DNA of 64,000 nt, from assembly GCA_951812775.1 (NCBI GenBank), contig OX638326.1, positions 2,367,391 through 2,431,390 of the forward strand, written 5' to 3'. Shown here piece after piece: positions 8,623 through 16,618 of the stretch (its first letter is position 1; every line of letters starts with the position of its first letter). This DNA is from an uncultured Alphaproteobacteria bacterium. Its GTDB lineage: Bacteria; Pseudomonadota; Alphaproteobacteria; MPNO01; UBA2964. The translations under genes and the position numbers were made by a program. The notes under the pieces were generated by a model. The model did not search any database and was not told the DNA's origin. It saw only the letters and a list, made by a program, of their open reading frames with translations.

Positions 8623-9602
8623 TGGAGTTAATGCCCGACTTTGATTTGCATCGCCCGACCGACGTCGAGGAAGCGGTGAGGTTACGCGCCGAAACTGAGG
8701 GCGCGCTTTATGTCGCCGGTGGCACAGATATGATCGTCAATGTCCGGCGCGGCATTGAACAGCCCGCCGCCCTCATCGATCTTTCCTCAGTCAAAGAACT
8801 GCAGGAAATCGTTGAAGATGACGATGGCCTCCACATTGGCGCCGCCGTCACTCTCGAAATTCTTGCCGGCGACACACGTGTTCAAGAAAGCTTCACGGCC
8901 GTTGCTGAAGCCGCCACCGCTGTCGCCGGACCGACACATCAAAGCTACGGCACTGTCGGTGGCAATCTCTGTCTCGACACACGGTGTCTTTTCTATAATC
9001 AGTCCGAATGGTGGCGGAAATCGAACGATTACTGCATGAAAGAGCGTGGCGATATCTGCCATGTCGCCCCTGGCGGCAAACGCTGCTTCGCAGCATTCTC
9101 CGGGGATGTTGCCCCCGCCGCTTTAGTTCACAAAGCCGAGGTCGATTTGGTCAGCGCAACCGGTCGCCGACGCGTGTCCCTGGCCGACATCTATCGTAAT
9201 GACGGAATGAACCATCTTGCAATTGAGCCTGGCGAGCTGCTGGCGGTTCTTCATTTGCCCAAAGCTGAATCAGGCCAACCCTCCACTTATGAGAAAGCGC
9301 GGGTTCGAGGATCAATTGACTTCCCGCTGGCAGGTGCGGCGGTCTGGCTTAATCAATCAGGCGACAAAATCGAAGAATTGCGGATTGCCCTGACAGCGGT
9401 AAATCCTTATCCGCATCTGGTGAAAAATCTGGATAAATTCAGCGGCGTTAAACTCGACGATAATGTTTTGAACGAGATTGCTGAAATGGTTCAGAGCCAG
9501 GCGAAACCCATGCGGACGACAACGGTTAAACCGTGGTATCGCCGTCGCGTTGTCGGCGCGATTGCCCGCCGATTGACGGCCAAACTTTCGCAAGCCAGCT
9601 AG
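8622..9602 (+). CDS. FAD subunit with extra [4Fe-4S]-type insert (HcrB-like)
   Basis: 326 residues. The FAD motif VAGGTDMIVN (31-40) and TVGGNLC (111-117) identify the medium subunit of a xanthine-oxidase-family enzyme. Between the two FAD subdomains an insert of about 40 residues brings C122, C138, C146 and C155 (TRCLFYNQS, DYCMKE, DICHV, KRCFAAFSGD). Ordinary CoxM-type subunits lack this insert. It is the hallmark of the beta subunit of 4-hydroxybenzoyl-CoA reductase, where it holds a [4Fe-4S] cluster that lets the enzyme run as a reductase. A reductive role on an aromatic thioester or related substrate is therefore inferred. Confidence 0.9.
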   Translation: MELMPDFDLHRPTDVEEAVRLRAETEGALYVAGGTDMIVNVRRGIEQPAALIDLSSVKELQEIVEDDDGLHIGAAVTLEILAGDTRVQESFTAVAEAATAVAGPTHQSYGTVGGNLCLDTRCLFYNQSEWWRKSNDYCMKERGDICHVAPGGKRCFAAFSGDVAPAALVHKAEVDLVSATGRRRVSLADIYRNDGMNHLAIEPGELLAVLHLPKAESGQPSTYEKARVRGSIDFPLAGAAVWLNQSGDKIEELRIALTAVNPYPHLVKNLDKFSGVKLDDNVLNEIAEMVQSQAKPMRTTTVKPWYRRRVVGAIARRLTAKLSQAS

Positions 9603-9657
9603 ACCCCTAAGCATATCCTGTCGTAACCTCGCAGGCCTACCGTAGCGGGAAGATAAA

Positions 9658-10773
9658 ATGCGCCAGGATGTAATTCAAAAACAGAAAGCAGCAATGGCTG
9701 CTGCCGGACTCGATGTACTGGTTGCTATCTCGCCTGAGAATTTTGCCTATGGCACAGGGTTTGTTGTGCCGTCTCAACCGCTAATGCGCTGGCGGCACGC
9801 GATTTGCGCGGTTAATTCCGATGGCAAAGCCGGTATCGTTGCCGTCGATATGGAAGAGACCACGGTTCGCGGCAAACTGCCTGATGCCGATATTCGTATC
9901 TGGGGCGAATTTACCGACAAGCCGATGAATGCGCTGGCCCAGCTGATCTCCGATCTCGGCGCAACCAACGGCAAGGTCGGCCTTGAGATGAATTATTTGC
10001 CGGCGGGGGATCACGACCATTTGAAACGATTGCTCCCTGGCGCGATGCTGATCGCCGCCGCCGAAATATTCGACCAGCTGCGACAGATCAAAACGCCGGA
10101 AGAGATAGACCTTCTACAACGCCTGTCACGCATTTCCGACACAGCGATTGCCGCCTCTTTCGACGCCGTAAAAGCGGGTATGACGGAAATGGATATGGCG
10201 GCGGCCCTCACCCGCAGCGTTTACGAACAAGGCGCCGAACATTTCAAACTGATGATCGTCGCCACCGGACCGCGATCAGAATTGCCAAATGTCGGCCCGA
10301 CCGAGCGAATTCTTGAACCGGGCGATATTTGCCGCGTGGAAATTTTCTCGATCATCGACGGCTATCACGCGGGAGTCTGTCGCACCGCATCCGTGGAAGA
10401 CCCACCGGAAAAAGCCGTCGAGATATGGAAGAATCTGGTCGAGTGCAAATACCGGGTGCTCGACGCAATCAGACCAGGGGCCAGCGCCAAGCAGGTCTAT
10501 GAAATTTTCCTGGAGAAGTTTGGCGAGTTAGGTCTGCCACCGATCTCCTTCGTTGGACACGGGATCGGGCTGCATCTGCATGAAGACCCCTACCTTGGAA
10601 AATATGATGACTACACACTCGAAGCTGGCATGGTTCTCGGCATAGAACCATTGGTCTATCAGTCCGGACATGGTTTCGGCCTGCAGCTTAAGGATATGGT
10701 CACCGTCACCGACACAGGCGCCAAACTTCTGTCCGACTCAACCGATACAGATACGCTCTACCGAATTGGATAG
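9658..10773 (+). CDS. M24-family creatinase-like protein lacking metal ligands
   Basis: 371 residues with an N-terminal creatinase domain (about 5-135) and a C-terminal pita-bread domain. Of the five metal ligands of aminopeptidase P/prolidase, alignment by motif gives E228 (for Asp), G239 (for the second Asp), H301, E330 and K345 (for Glu). At least two ligands are gone, so it is more likely a metal-independent C-N hydrolase like creatinase or ectoine hydrolase than a peptidase. The His in VGHGIGLHLHEDP is retained. It follows the Mo-hydroxylase genes by 55 bases with a weak ribosome-binding region (GCGGGAAGATAAA). Confidence 0.85.
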   Translation: MRQDVIQKQKAAMAAAGLDVLVAISPENFAYGTGFVVPSQPLMRWRHAICAVNSDGKAGIVAVDMEETTVRGKLPDADIRIWGEFTDKPMNALAQLISDLGATNGKVGLEMNYLPAGDHDHLKRLLPGAMLIAAAEIFDQLRQIKTPEEIDLLQRLSRISDTAIAASFDAVKAGMTEMDMAAALTRSVYEQGAEHFKLMIVATGPRSELPNVGPTERILEPGDICRVEIFSIIDGYHAGVCRTASVEDPPEKAVEIWKNLVECKYRVLDAIRPGASAKQVYEIFLEKFGELGLPPISFVGHGIGLHLHEDPYLGKYDDYTLEAGMVLGIEPLVYQSGHGFGLQLKDMVTVTDTGAKLLSDSTDTDTLYRIG

Positions 10774-10777
10774 GACT

Positions 10778-11869
10778 CTATAACCCGTATAGCACCCGCG
10801 GGTTCGTGCGTAGAATACTGTCCTGCAGTTTTTCCGATAAATCACTTCGCGATTGCAGAGAGTCCACAAGCATCGGTTCTGCCGAAGGATCGTTGTGGCC
10901 GTAATCCGAGCCGATAATGATATTATCGTTGCCGATAAAGTCCGCGAGATACGGGATATCTTCATCCGCCTCGCAGGCAATAAACATCCGGTATTCGTGG
11001 AACAGGTCCTGGCTGTTGGAGAACTTCCAGTTCTTAGCCAACAGGCGTCGAAGAATGTGAACGATAAAGGGCCCCCACCCGGCGGAAGCCTCAACGAACC
11101 CAAAGCGCAGCTTTGGGAACATCTCAGGAATGCCGTTATGGACGAGGTCTCTAAAGGCAAAGAGGGGCAATACCCGGCCATGCGCAAAGGAATGATTGCG
11201 CTCGAGATTATAGAGATCAACCAGCGACGGGGCACCCGATCCGGTATGGATGCAGATTGGTAAGTTTAGTTTTTCAGCTTCTTTATAAAGCGGGAAGAAG
11301 TGCGGGTTATCAAGTGTGAGATCGCCTTCCATACCGCGAAAGAAAATACCGGTCGCGCCATTTTCCTTGGCGACATGCATTTCCTCAATTGACGCCTCAA
11401 TAGACCGCAGGGGCAATACCGCCACCCAGCGCAGCCGCTCCTCATCCGCCCGCCAGACCTGGGCCAGCCATTTGTTGTAAGCCCGACATAGTGAGATTTC
11501 GAGGGCGGGATCATAGGTCAGATAGACCAGAAACAACGTCGGATAAATCACCTGAATCTGAATGCCGAGCCGATCCATATCGGCCAGTCGGATTTTGGGG
11601 TCAGTTATCTCGCGGCTCGCAATGGTGATATCACCACGGGAAGATTGCGATGTCGCTTCCGAAGGTGTGACGAGACGAAACCCACCCATGCCGGAGGGTT
11701 TGGGGTAAATGTTGCCATCAATCAGCCAAAAGGCATCAGAGGCGCCATACAGCGTATCCTCGGGCACAGAAACTCTGACCGGTCGCCTAGGATACATTTC
11801 TTCATCGATAAATTCCCAGATACCGTCGGACTCAGCAATATGGGTATCGGCGTCAACTACACCAAGCAT
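10778..11869 (-). CDS. Amidohydrolase-2 family protein (ACMSD/OHCU-like)
   Basis: 363 residues of the amidohydrolase_2 superfamily, which includes 2-amino-3-carboxymuconate-6-semialdehyde decarboxylase and related hydratases and decarboxylases. The N-terminal DADTHIAE carries metal ligands at D8 and H10, and IIIGSDYGHND near residue 305 supplies the late active-site Asp. Other conserved points are FRGMEGDL and CIHTGSG. It converges with the M24 gene, leaving only four bases between the stop codons. Its place among ring-modifying genes suggests decarboxylation or hydration of a ring-cleavage or CoA-free intermediate, which is inference. Confidence 0.85.
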   Translation of the reverse strand: MLGVVDADTHIAESDGIWEFIDEEMYPRRPVRVSVPEDTLYGASDAFWLIDGNIYPKPSGMGGFRLVTPSEATSQSSRGDITIASREITDPKIRLADMDRLGIQIQVIYPTLFLVYLTYDPALEISLCRAYNKWLAQVWRADEERLRWVAVLPLRSIEASIEEMHVAKENGATGIFFRGMEGDLTLDNPHFFPLYKEAEKLNLPICIHTGSGAPSLVDLYNLERNHSFAHGRVLPLFAFRDLVHNGIPEMFPKLRFGFVEASAGWGPFIVHILRRLLAKNWKFSNSQDLFHEYRMFIACEADEDIPYLADFIGNDNIIIGSDYGHNDPSAEPMLVDSLQSRSDLSEKLQDSILRTNPRVLYGL

Positions 11870-12049
11870 CTCTTTTCTCCCTATTTACCGCGTTCAGCTT
11901 TAATGCCGCGCGTTTATTAAAGGGAAGTGTGTCGAAAAACTGATCGGTTCACAACCAGGGTTGATCCCAACCTTCTCCATAAATCCTGGTGTATTGAGAC
12001 GCATTCCCTTGGTATAAATTTCCAGCAAAGAAATTTGGGGGATAAAAAC

Positions 12050-12868
12050 ATTCTCACTCTCTATGACTACGGCAATTCGGTGTGCTGTCAGAAAGTTCGC
12101 ATCACACTCTGTGCAAAAGAACAGAACTGGGACGCCGTCACGATCGATCTGTTCAAGGGCGAGCAGTACAACCCCGATTATCTGAAAATGAATCCTAAGG
12201 GGGTCGTGCCAACACTTGTTCATGATGGCAAGGCGATAACCGAATCCACGCTTATCTGTGAATATATCGACAGCGTCTTTCCCGACCCGCCGCTCATGCC
12301 AACCGATCCCTGGCAGTGCACCCGCGCGCAGTTCTGGAGCAAGCTGGTCGATGAGGGACTGTTCGAAGGCGTCATGGTTATCAGCTTTTCAGCCATGTTC
12401 CGTGAGCGATTGAAACAGGCGCCGCCGGAATTACTGCGGGCCCGATTCCAGAATGTCGGCGACCCGAACCGGCGGGACCGCATGAAATCAACGCTTGAAG
12501 ATGGCGTCGACTCTCCCTTCGTCCTTCGGGCTGTCTACGCCTATGAAAAAGCCTTCAAAATCCTGGAAGAGACTTTGGGCGATGGTGGCTCCTGGATTAT
12601 GGGAGACAGCCCGACCCTCGCCGACATCGCCTTGATGCCATTTATCGCGCGGCTCGACTGGCTTGAACTACTAGACGTCTGGCTTACCGAACGGCCGAAG
12701 TGCCGCGACTGGTGGGCAATGGCGCAAGAATGGCCGAGCTATCGGCGCGGCCTTGCCGATCTGGTCACGGAAGAAGAAATTGCGGAAATGCGCGAGCATG
12801 GACCAAAACTAGAAGGACAACTCAACGTCCTTCGTAGCAGCTTGCACGACGGCAGTTGGAATAGTTGA
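12050..12868 (+). CDS. Glutathione S-transferase family protein, possible ATT start
   Basis: About 272 residues. The thioredoxin-like domain runs from LTLYDYGNSVCCQK through the glutathione-binding turn GVVPTLVHDG and ITESTLICEYID; an all-helical domain follows. The fold should begin at ILTLYDYG, where the codon is ATT (12050), with GGGGGA seven bases upstream; the paralogue at 15697 begins MFTLYHHG at exactly this point. No ATG, GTG or CTG is suitably placed; a TTG lies at 12035, and the frame stays open back to 11927. The start is therefore unusual or mutated. Glutathione conjugation or isomerisation of a ring-cleavage product is likely. Confidence 0.8.
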   Translation: MLTLYDYGNSVCCQKVRITLCAKEQNWDAVTIDLFKGEQYNPDYLKMNPKGVVPTLVHDGKAITESTLICEYIDSVFPDPPLMPTDPWQCTRAQFWSKLVDEGLFEGVMVISFSAMFRERLKQAPPELLRARFQNVGDPNRRDRMKSTLEDGVDSPFVLRAVYAYEKAFKILEETLGDGGSWIMGDSPTLADIALMPFIARLDWLELLDVWLTERPKCRDWWAMAQEWPSYRRGLADLVTEEEIAEMREHGPKLEGQLNVLRSSLHDGSWNS

Positions 12869-12872
12869 GCCC

Positions 12873-14048
12873 TTAAATAAAGGGTGTCTTCGGGTCGAGT
12901 CCAAATACCACCCGGCCATAGGTGGTCCCGGCGAGATCCCAGTTGAGAACAATATGATTGGCCGCGGCCCGCACGTCCCGGTACCGTCTTTGCACGGCGT
13001 TACTCTGGAAGATGCCATGCGAGCCTGCCGCCCCGAAAAGCCGGTCAACCGCCTGACGGCACAAGCGGCTGGCATAGGCCTGATCCCGGCGGTTGCGCGC
13101 CCTTGTTTCAAGGGGCAGTGATCGCCCGTCACGCATCGCCTCCATCGCCTCCGATAAATCCCGCTTGATCAGGAGCCGCGTGCAGTCGATCTCAGCTGAT
13201 GCTTCAGCGATGTGCATCTGCATGGTCTGGAATTCTGTGACCGCTGTACCAAAAGAGTTCCGGCCAGTCAGACCTGAGACGACATCCTCCAGCATGGCTT
13301 CCGCGATACCGAGAGAGGTCGCACAAAAATGAAAAGGTACCGTCGTTACATGAGGCAACCGATAGAGGGGCGCGACGTCGGGTCGACCACGTGCCTCCCA
13401 ACCGCCAATGGCGGCGGGCAACGGCAGGATGCGGTGGTCGGGCACAAAAGCACCATCGACGACGACGTTCTTGGAACCGGTCCCCGCCATGCCCATCACA
13501 TGCCAATTATCATCAATCGACACCTCAGCGCGGGGGACCAGGCACAGGCTAGGCGTTGGCCGGCCATCTTCACCGGGAAGCAAACTGCCAAGCAGCAACC
13601 AGTCAGCATGATCGCAACCGCTGGAAAATCCCCAGCTACCGGACAGCTTCCAACCACCCTCGCCGCGTTCATTGGTGCCCGATGGCAAGAAACCGGCGGA
13701 GATTGTCGCGTTTTCGTTCGCGCCCCAGACGTCGTCGATCGCCGCGGGATCAAACATGCCGGTCAATATGGCATGGTCTGTCCACACCCCGCAGACCCAG
13801 GCGGTTGCCGCACAGCCTCGCGCCAGCGCGGTAATGATATCGATGATCTCATCGAGCGCTGGCTCAGCGCCGCCATATTGGGACGGCTGTCCCAAACGAT
13901 GCAACCCCGCCGCTTTAAGCTCAGCGACCGTATCATCCGGTAATCTACGAAGAGACTCTGTATCGGCGGCGCGCTTTTCCAGATTGACCCTTAAGGCATT
14001 TGCGCTTTCCAGCAAACTTGCACCATCGATCTCTAATACGGTGGACAT
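12873..14048 (-). CDS. Acyl-CoA dehydrogenase-fold flavoprotein monooxygenase (HsaA/DszC type)
   Basis: 391 residues with the acyl-CoA dehydrogenase fold used by two-component flavin monooxygenases. Segments such as CAATAWVCG, GWKLSGSWGFSSGCDHADW and GMAGTGSKNVVVDGAFVP are typical of the HsaA, DszC and HpaH-like groups, which use FMNH2 or FADH2 from a separate reductase. No reductase gene is visible nearby. The acyl-CoA dehydrogenase catalytic Glu is not obvious, which favours hydroxylation over dehydrogenation. It is downstream of the LysR gene on the same strand and converges on a GST gene. Confidence 0.8.
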   Translation of the reverse strand: MSTVLEIDGASLLESANALRVNLEKRAADTESLRRLPDDTVAELKAAGLHRLGQPSQYGGAEPALDEIIDIITALARGCAATAWVCGVWTDHAILTGMFDPAAIDDVWGANENATISAGFLPSGTNERGEGGWKLSGSWGFSSGCDHADWLLLGSLLPGEDGRPTPSLCLVPRAEVSIDDNWHVMGMAGTGSKNVVVDGAFVPDHRILPLPAAIGGWEARGRPDVAPLYRLPHVTTVPFHFCATSLGIAEAMLEDVVSGLTGRNSFGTAVTEFQTMQMHIAEASAEIDCTRLLIKRDLSEAMEAMRDGRSLPLETRARNRRDQAYASRLCRQAVDRLFGAAGSHGIFQSNAVQRRYRDVRAAANHIVLNWDLAGTTYGRVVFGLDPKTPFI

Positions 14049-14098
14049 TTAAAGCACTTTCCCTGACATCGTTATATCAACCGAGCCTAAAATATGGG

Positions 14099-14976
14099 TC
14101 AAGCGGCAGCAAGATAGTCGACGAACTGTTTGACGAGACCATCTCGCGGCGCGTTAGGCGGCCACACCGCGAACACGCCGATCTGTTCTGGCTCCCAATC
14201 TGGCAAAACGTAGCTCAGCGCGCCGCTATTCACATCCGCCTTTGTCAGAAACTCGGGCAGGACTGACACTCCGGCGCCAGCGAGCGTTAATCGATGGAGT
14301 GCATGGGCATCATTTACGCTTATTTGGGAGTGGCGTTTGGAAATCGTCGCTCTTTTTTGCCACTTCGTAAGGTCTCTTTTTTGCCCCAGACCTGCCCCAG
14401 CTCCAGCCAGTCCCAATCTTCAAGATCACGAGGGGAAGTCGGTTTTGACCGCTTGGCACAGTATGTCTGTCCGGCGACGAGCCGACGGCGGACGTCAAAA
14501 AGTTTTCTGGCGATCAGCGTACTATCCTTTAGCCAGCCCATTCGGATCGCGACATCGAAACCTTCACCGATTAAGTCGCGCCGAACATCCGTAAAATTTA
14601 TCGACAGCTGCACGAGGGGATTGGCCAGAGAAAATTCTGCGAACCGGTCCACGAGCATAGATTGCCCCAGAGCCGCCGGTGCCGTTATTCGCAACACACC
14701 GGACAACTGACTTTTTTGATCAGCAATTGCCTGGAGACCGGCCTCTGCCGCCTCAATCATCGAACGCACCGCGGCAAGTAAGCGTTCTCCATCTGCGGTC
14801 AGCGATAATTTGCGGGTCGAATGATAAAGAAGGGCGGTACCGAGCTGCTGTTCAAGTTGCGTTACGTGGTGACTGACAACAGAAGGCGACAGGCGCAGGA
14901 CCCGCGCCGCTTCACGAAACGATCCGTGATCAACGGTTTTTGCGAAGATGGCTATCTGCTTTAGGTGGTCCAACAT
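14099..14976 (-). pseudogene. LysR-family regulator broken by a one-base frameshift
   Basis: Residues 1-60 form a normal LysR helix-turn-helix (SFREAARVLRLSPSVVSHHV). The first frame runs to about 14320 and ends ...RRFPNATPK. The second frame, to 14099, resumes with ISVNDAHALHRLTLAGAGVSVLPEF, exactly the expected continuation. Adding one base in CCCAAAT at 14322-14327 (minus-strand reading) joins them into a protein of about 292 residues, normal for the family. So either the gene is freshly inactivated or the base was missed in sequencing. It is divergent from the SnoaL-like gene and precedes the flavin monooxygenase gene. Confidence 0.85.
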
Positions 14977-15096
14977 TATATAATTTTTTCGAACAATATC
15001 TTTTGTTTATTCTATATTATCGTTTACTTGTTCGTGACCATATTCTCCCTGTTGGTAACCACTGACAGATATTTAGAACCTGTAGGAGAATAGAAA

Positions 15097-15543
15097 ATGA
15101 AAACATTGAGGACGCTCGCCGCCGCCACCGCATTGCTGATTGTGCCAATGACAGGGGGCGCTTTGGCAAATGACAAAGCAACGGTACAAAAATTCTATGA
15201 CTTTCTGAGCAACCCCGCCTCAAAAGCGCATGCAGCTGCGTTCATGAAAGTGGCGGCCAATAGCTGGGAGAGCATTGGCGATTATTCCGGCAAAAAGAAG
15301 AACCGTAAAAAATTCGTCGGACAGCTCGCCTATTTCGGAAAACTGATCCCGAATATGAGCTGGAAGGTGAAAGAAATGATTCAATCCGGCAATCGGGTCA
15401 TCGTGCGCAGCCGGGCGATGGGCACACCGGCCGGAAAGTTTTTTGGTGTCGATGGGAAAGGCAAAAGCTTCGACATCATGGCCATTGATATCCACACGCT
15501 CAAAGACGGCAAAATCGTCCGGTCCTATCATGTTGAAGATTGA
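15097..15543 (+). CDS. Exported SnoaL-like (NTF2-fold) protein
   Basis: 148 residues. A signal peptide of about 24 residues (MKTLRTLAAATALLIVPMTG..., cleavage after ALA) is followed by a small NTF2-like domain of the SnoaL/ester cyclase class, with KVKEMIQSGNRVIVRSRAMGT and a terminal DGKIVRSYHVED. Such domains bind hydrophobic ligands or act as cyclases or isomerases. TGTAGGAGAATAG before the ATG is a strong ribosome-binding site. The upstream gap holds separated TTCGAACAA and TTGTTCG half-sites that could be LysR-type binding sites. Periplasmic location is inferred from the signal. Confidence 0.8.
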   Translation: MKTLRTLAAATALLIVPMTGGALANDKATVQKFYDFLSNPASKAHAAAFMKVAANSWESIGDYSGKKKNRKKFVGQLAYFGKLIPNMSWKVKEMIQSGNRVIVRSRAMGTPAGKFFGVDGKGKSFDIMAIDIHTLKDGKIVRSYHVED

Positions 15544-15591
15544 GCCGGCGCGCTTCGGCAGTTGAAAGGAAAATAACCTCTTCTGGAGCAG

Positions 15592-15639
15592 CAGCCAGGC
15601 ATCGCGCTGTCTGGCTGTGCTTCAACTTCTAACGTTAGA
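15592..15639. promoter_or_regulatory. Hairpin followed by a 12-bp palindrome between SnoaL and GST genes
   Basis: CAGCCAG (15592-15598) pairs with CTGGCTG (15611-15617), giving a 7-bp stem that may be a weak terminator without a T-run. Just after it, TCTAACGTTAGA (15628-15639) is a perfect 12-bp palindrome about 60 bases before the GST start, and ATTCG-AAAA-CGAAT lies still closer. These may be regulator sites for the GST gene. I have no identified regulator. Confidence 0.3.
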
Positions 15640-15696
15640 CTCCGCCCCATTCCATACATAGACTTGATTCGAAAACGAATATGAGAGAGGCCCAAA

Positions 15697-16509
15697 ATGT
15701 TCACGCTCTATCACCACGGGTCATCCGTCTGTGCCGCCAAAGTACGCTTCGCCATGGCGGAAAAAGGCCTCGACTGGGACGGCGTCTATATCGACATCCT
15801 CAAAGGCGATCAGTTCGAGCCGGAATATCGCAAGATCAACCCTAAATCGGTCGTCCCAACCCTGGTGCATGACGATCTGATCATCACCGAATCTACGGTC
15901 ATCTGTGAATATCTGGATCACATAGAGCCAGAGACCAGCCTGCACCCGACCAACGCTGCTGAGTTCGCCAAGGTCCGATACTGGACCAAAGCGATCGATG
16001 AAGAGCTTCACCCCGCCTGCGGTGCGCTGACATTCGCCTGCTCACACCGCCATACCATCTTGGGCAATATGGACAAGGAGGAGCTTGAGGCGTTTTTCTC
16101 TGCAACGCCGGACCAATCGGTCACCGTCGATTGGCGCGATATGAAAATGATGGTCGTCCGCCAGGGGTTTGATGCACCGGGCGTCAAGGACAAGGTCAAG
16201 CTTTACGATACCTATTTGCATAAGATGGAAGACGCGCTCAACGGACAGGACTGGCTGGTCGCAAACCGGTTCACCATCGCCGATATTGCCCTCACCCCCT
16301 ATGTAAACCGTCTCGCCATGATGAGCTTGCAGGGCATGTGGAAAAATGGCCGTCTCCCCAATGTCGAAGCCTGGTTCGACCGGATCATTGCCTGCCCCGC
16401 TTTCAAGCCCAATTTGCTGGACTGGGTGCCGGAAGAGCTGACCAATCAGCTCCGGCAGAACGGTGCCAAAAGCTGGCCGGAGGTCGCGGAGATATTGGAG
16501 ATCAAATAG
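15697..16509 (+). CDS. Glutathione S-transferase family protein
   Basis: 270 residues. The N-terminal thioredoxin-like domain begins MFTLYHHGSSVCAAKVRF and carries SVVPTLVHDD and ITESTVICEYLD; the helical C-terminal domain has the N-capping segment NRFTIADIALTPYV. GAGAGAGG sits before the ATG. It is a divergent paralogue of the GST at 12050, sharing the same glutathione-site spacing, and both flank the flavin monooxygenase and LysR genes. A role in isomerisation or ether/thioether cleavage of an aromatic product is plausible but not shown. Confidence 0.9.
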   Translation: MFTLYHHGSSVCAAKVRFAMAEKGLDWDGVYIDILKGDQFEPEYRKINPKSVVPTLVHDDLIITESTVICEYLDHIEPETSLHPTNAAEFAKVRYWTKAIDEELHPACGALTFACSHRHTILGNMDKEELEAFFSATPDQSVTVDWRDMKMMVVRQGFDAPGVKDKVKLYDTYLHKMEDALNGQDWLVANRFTIADIALTPYVNRLAMMSLQGMWKNGRLPNVEAWFDRIIACPAFKPNLLDWVPEELTNQLRQNGAKSWPEVAEILEIK

Positions 16510-16569
16510 GTATTGGCCCTTCGATGTCCAAACCTAGTTGAAAAACGGACATCACCAGAAGCCAGATCT

Positions 16570-16597
16570 ATGTCCGCTTATGACCCGGAGCGGACAT
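16570..16597. repeat. Inverted repeat between convergent genes
   Basis: ATGTCCGCT (16570-16578) and AGCGGACAT (16589-16597) form a perfect 9-bp inverted repeat with a 10-base loop, between the convergent stops of the GST and beta-barrel genes. A third CGGACAT lies at about 16546. It could be a bidirectional terminator or a dispersed intergenic palindrome; TGTCCGCT/AGCGGACA elements are familiar from other proteobacterial intergenic regions, recalled and not checked. Confidence 0.5.
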
Positions 16598-16618
16598 CAG
16601 ACTCTCTCTGGACCGTTC

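Noticed and set aside
14971-15060. Possible IS1595 end (ATTATATA) near the LysR start
   Set aside because: Only eight bases match and no transposase remnant lies next to it.
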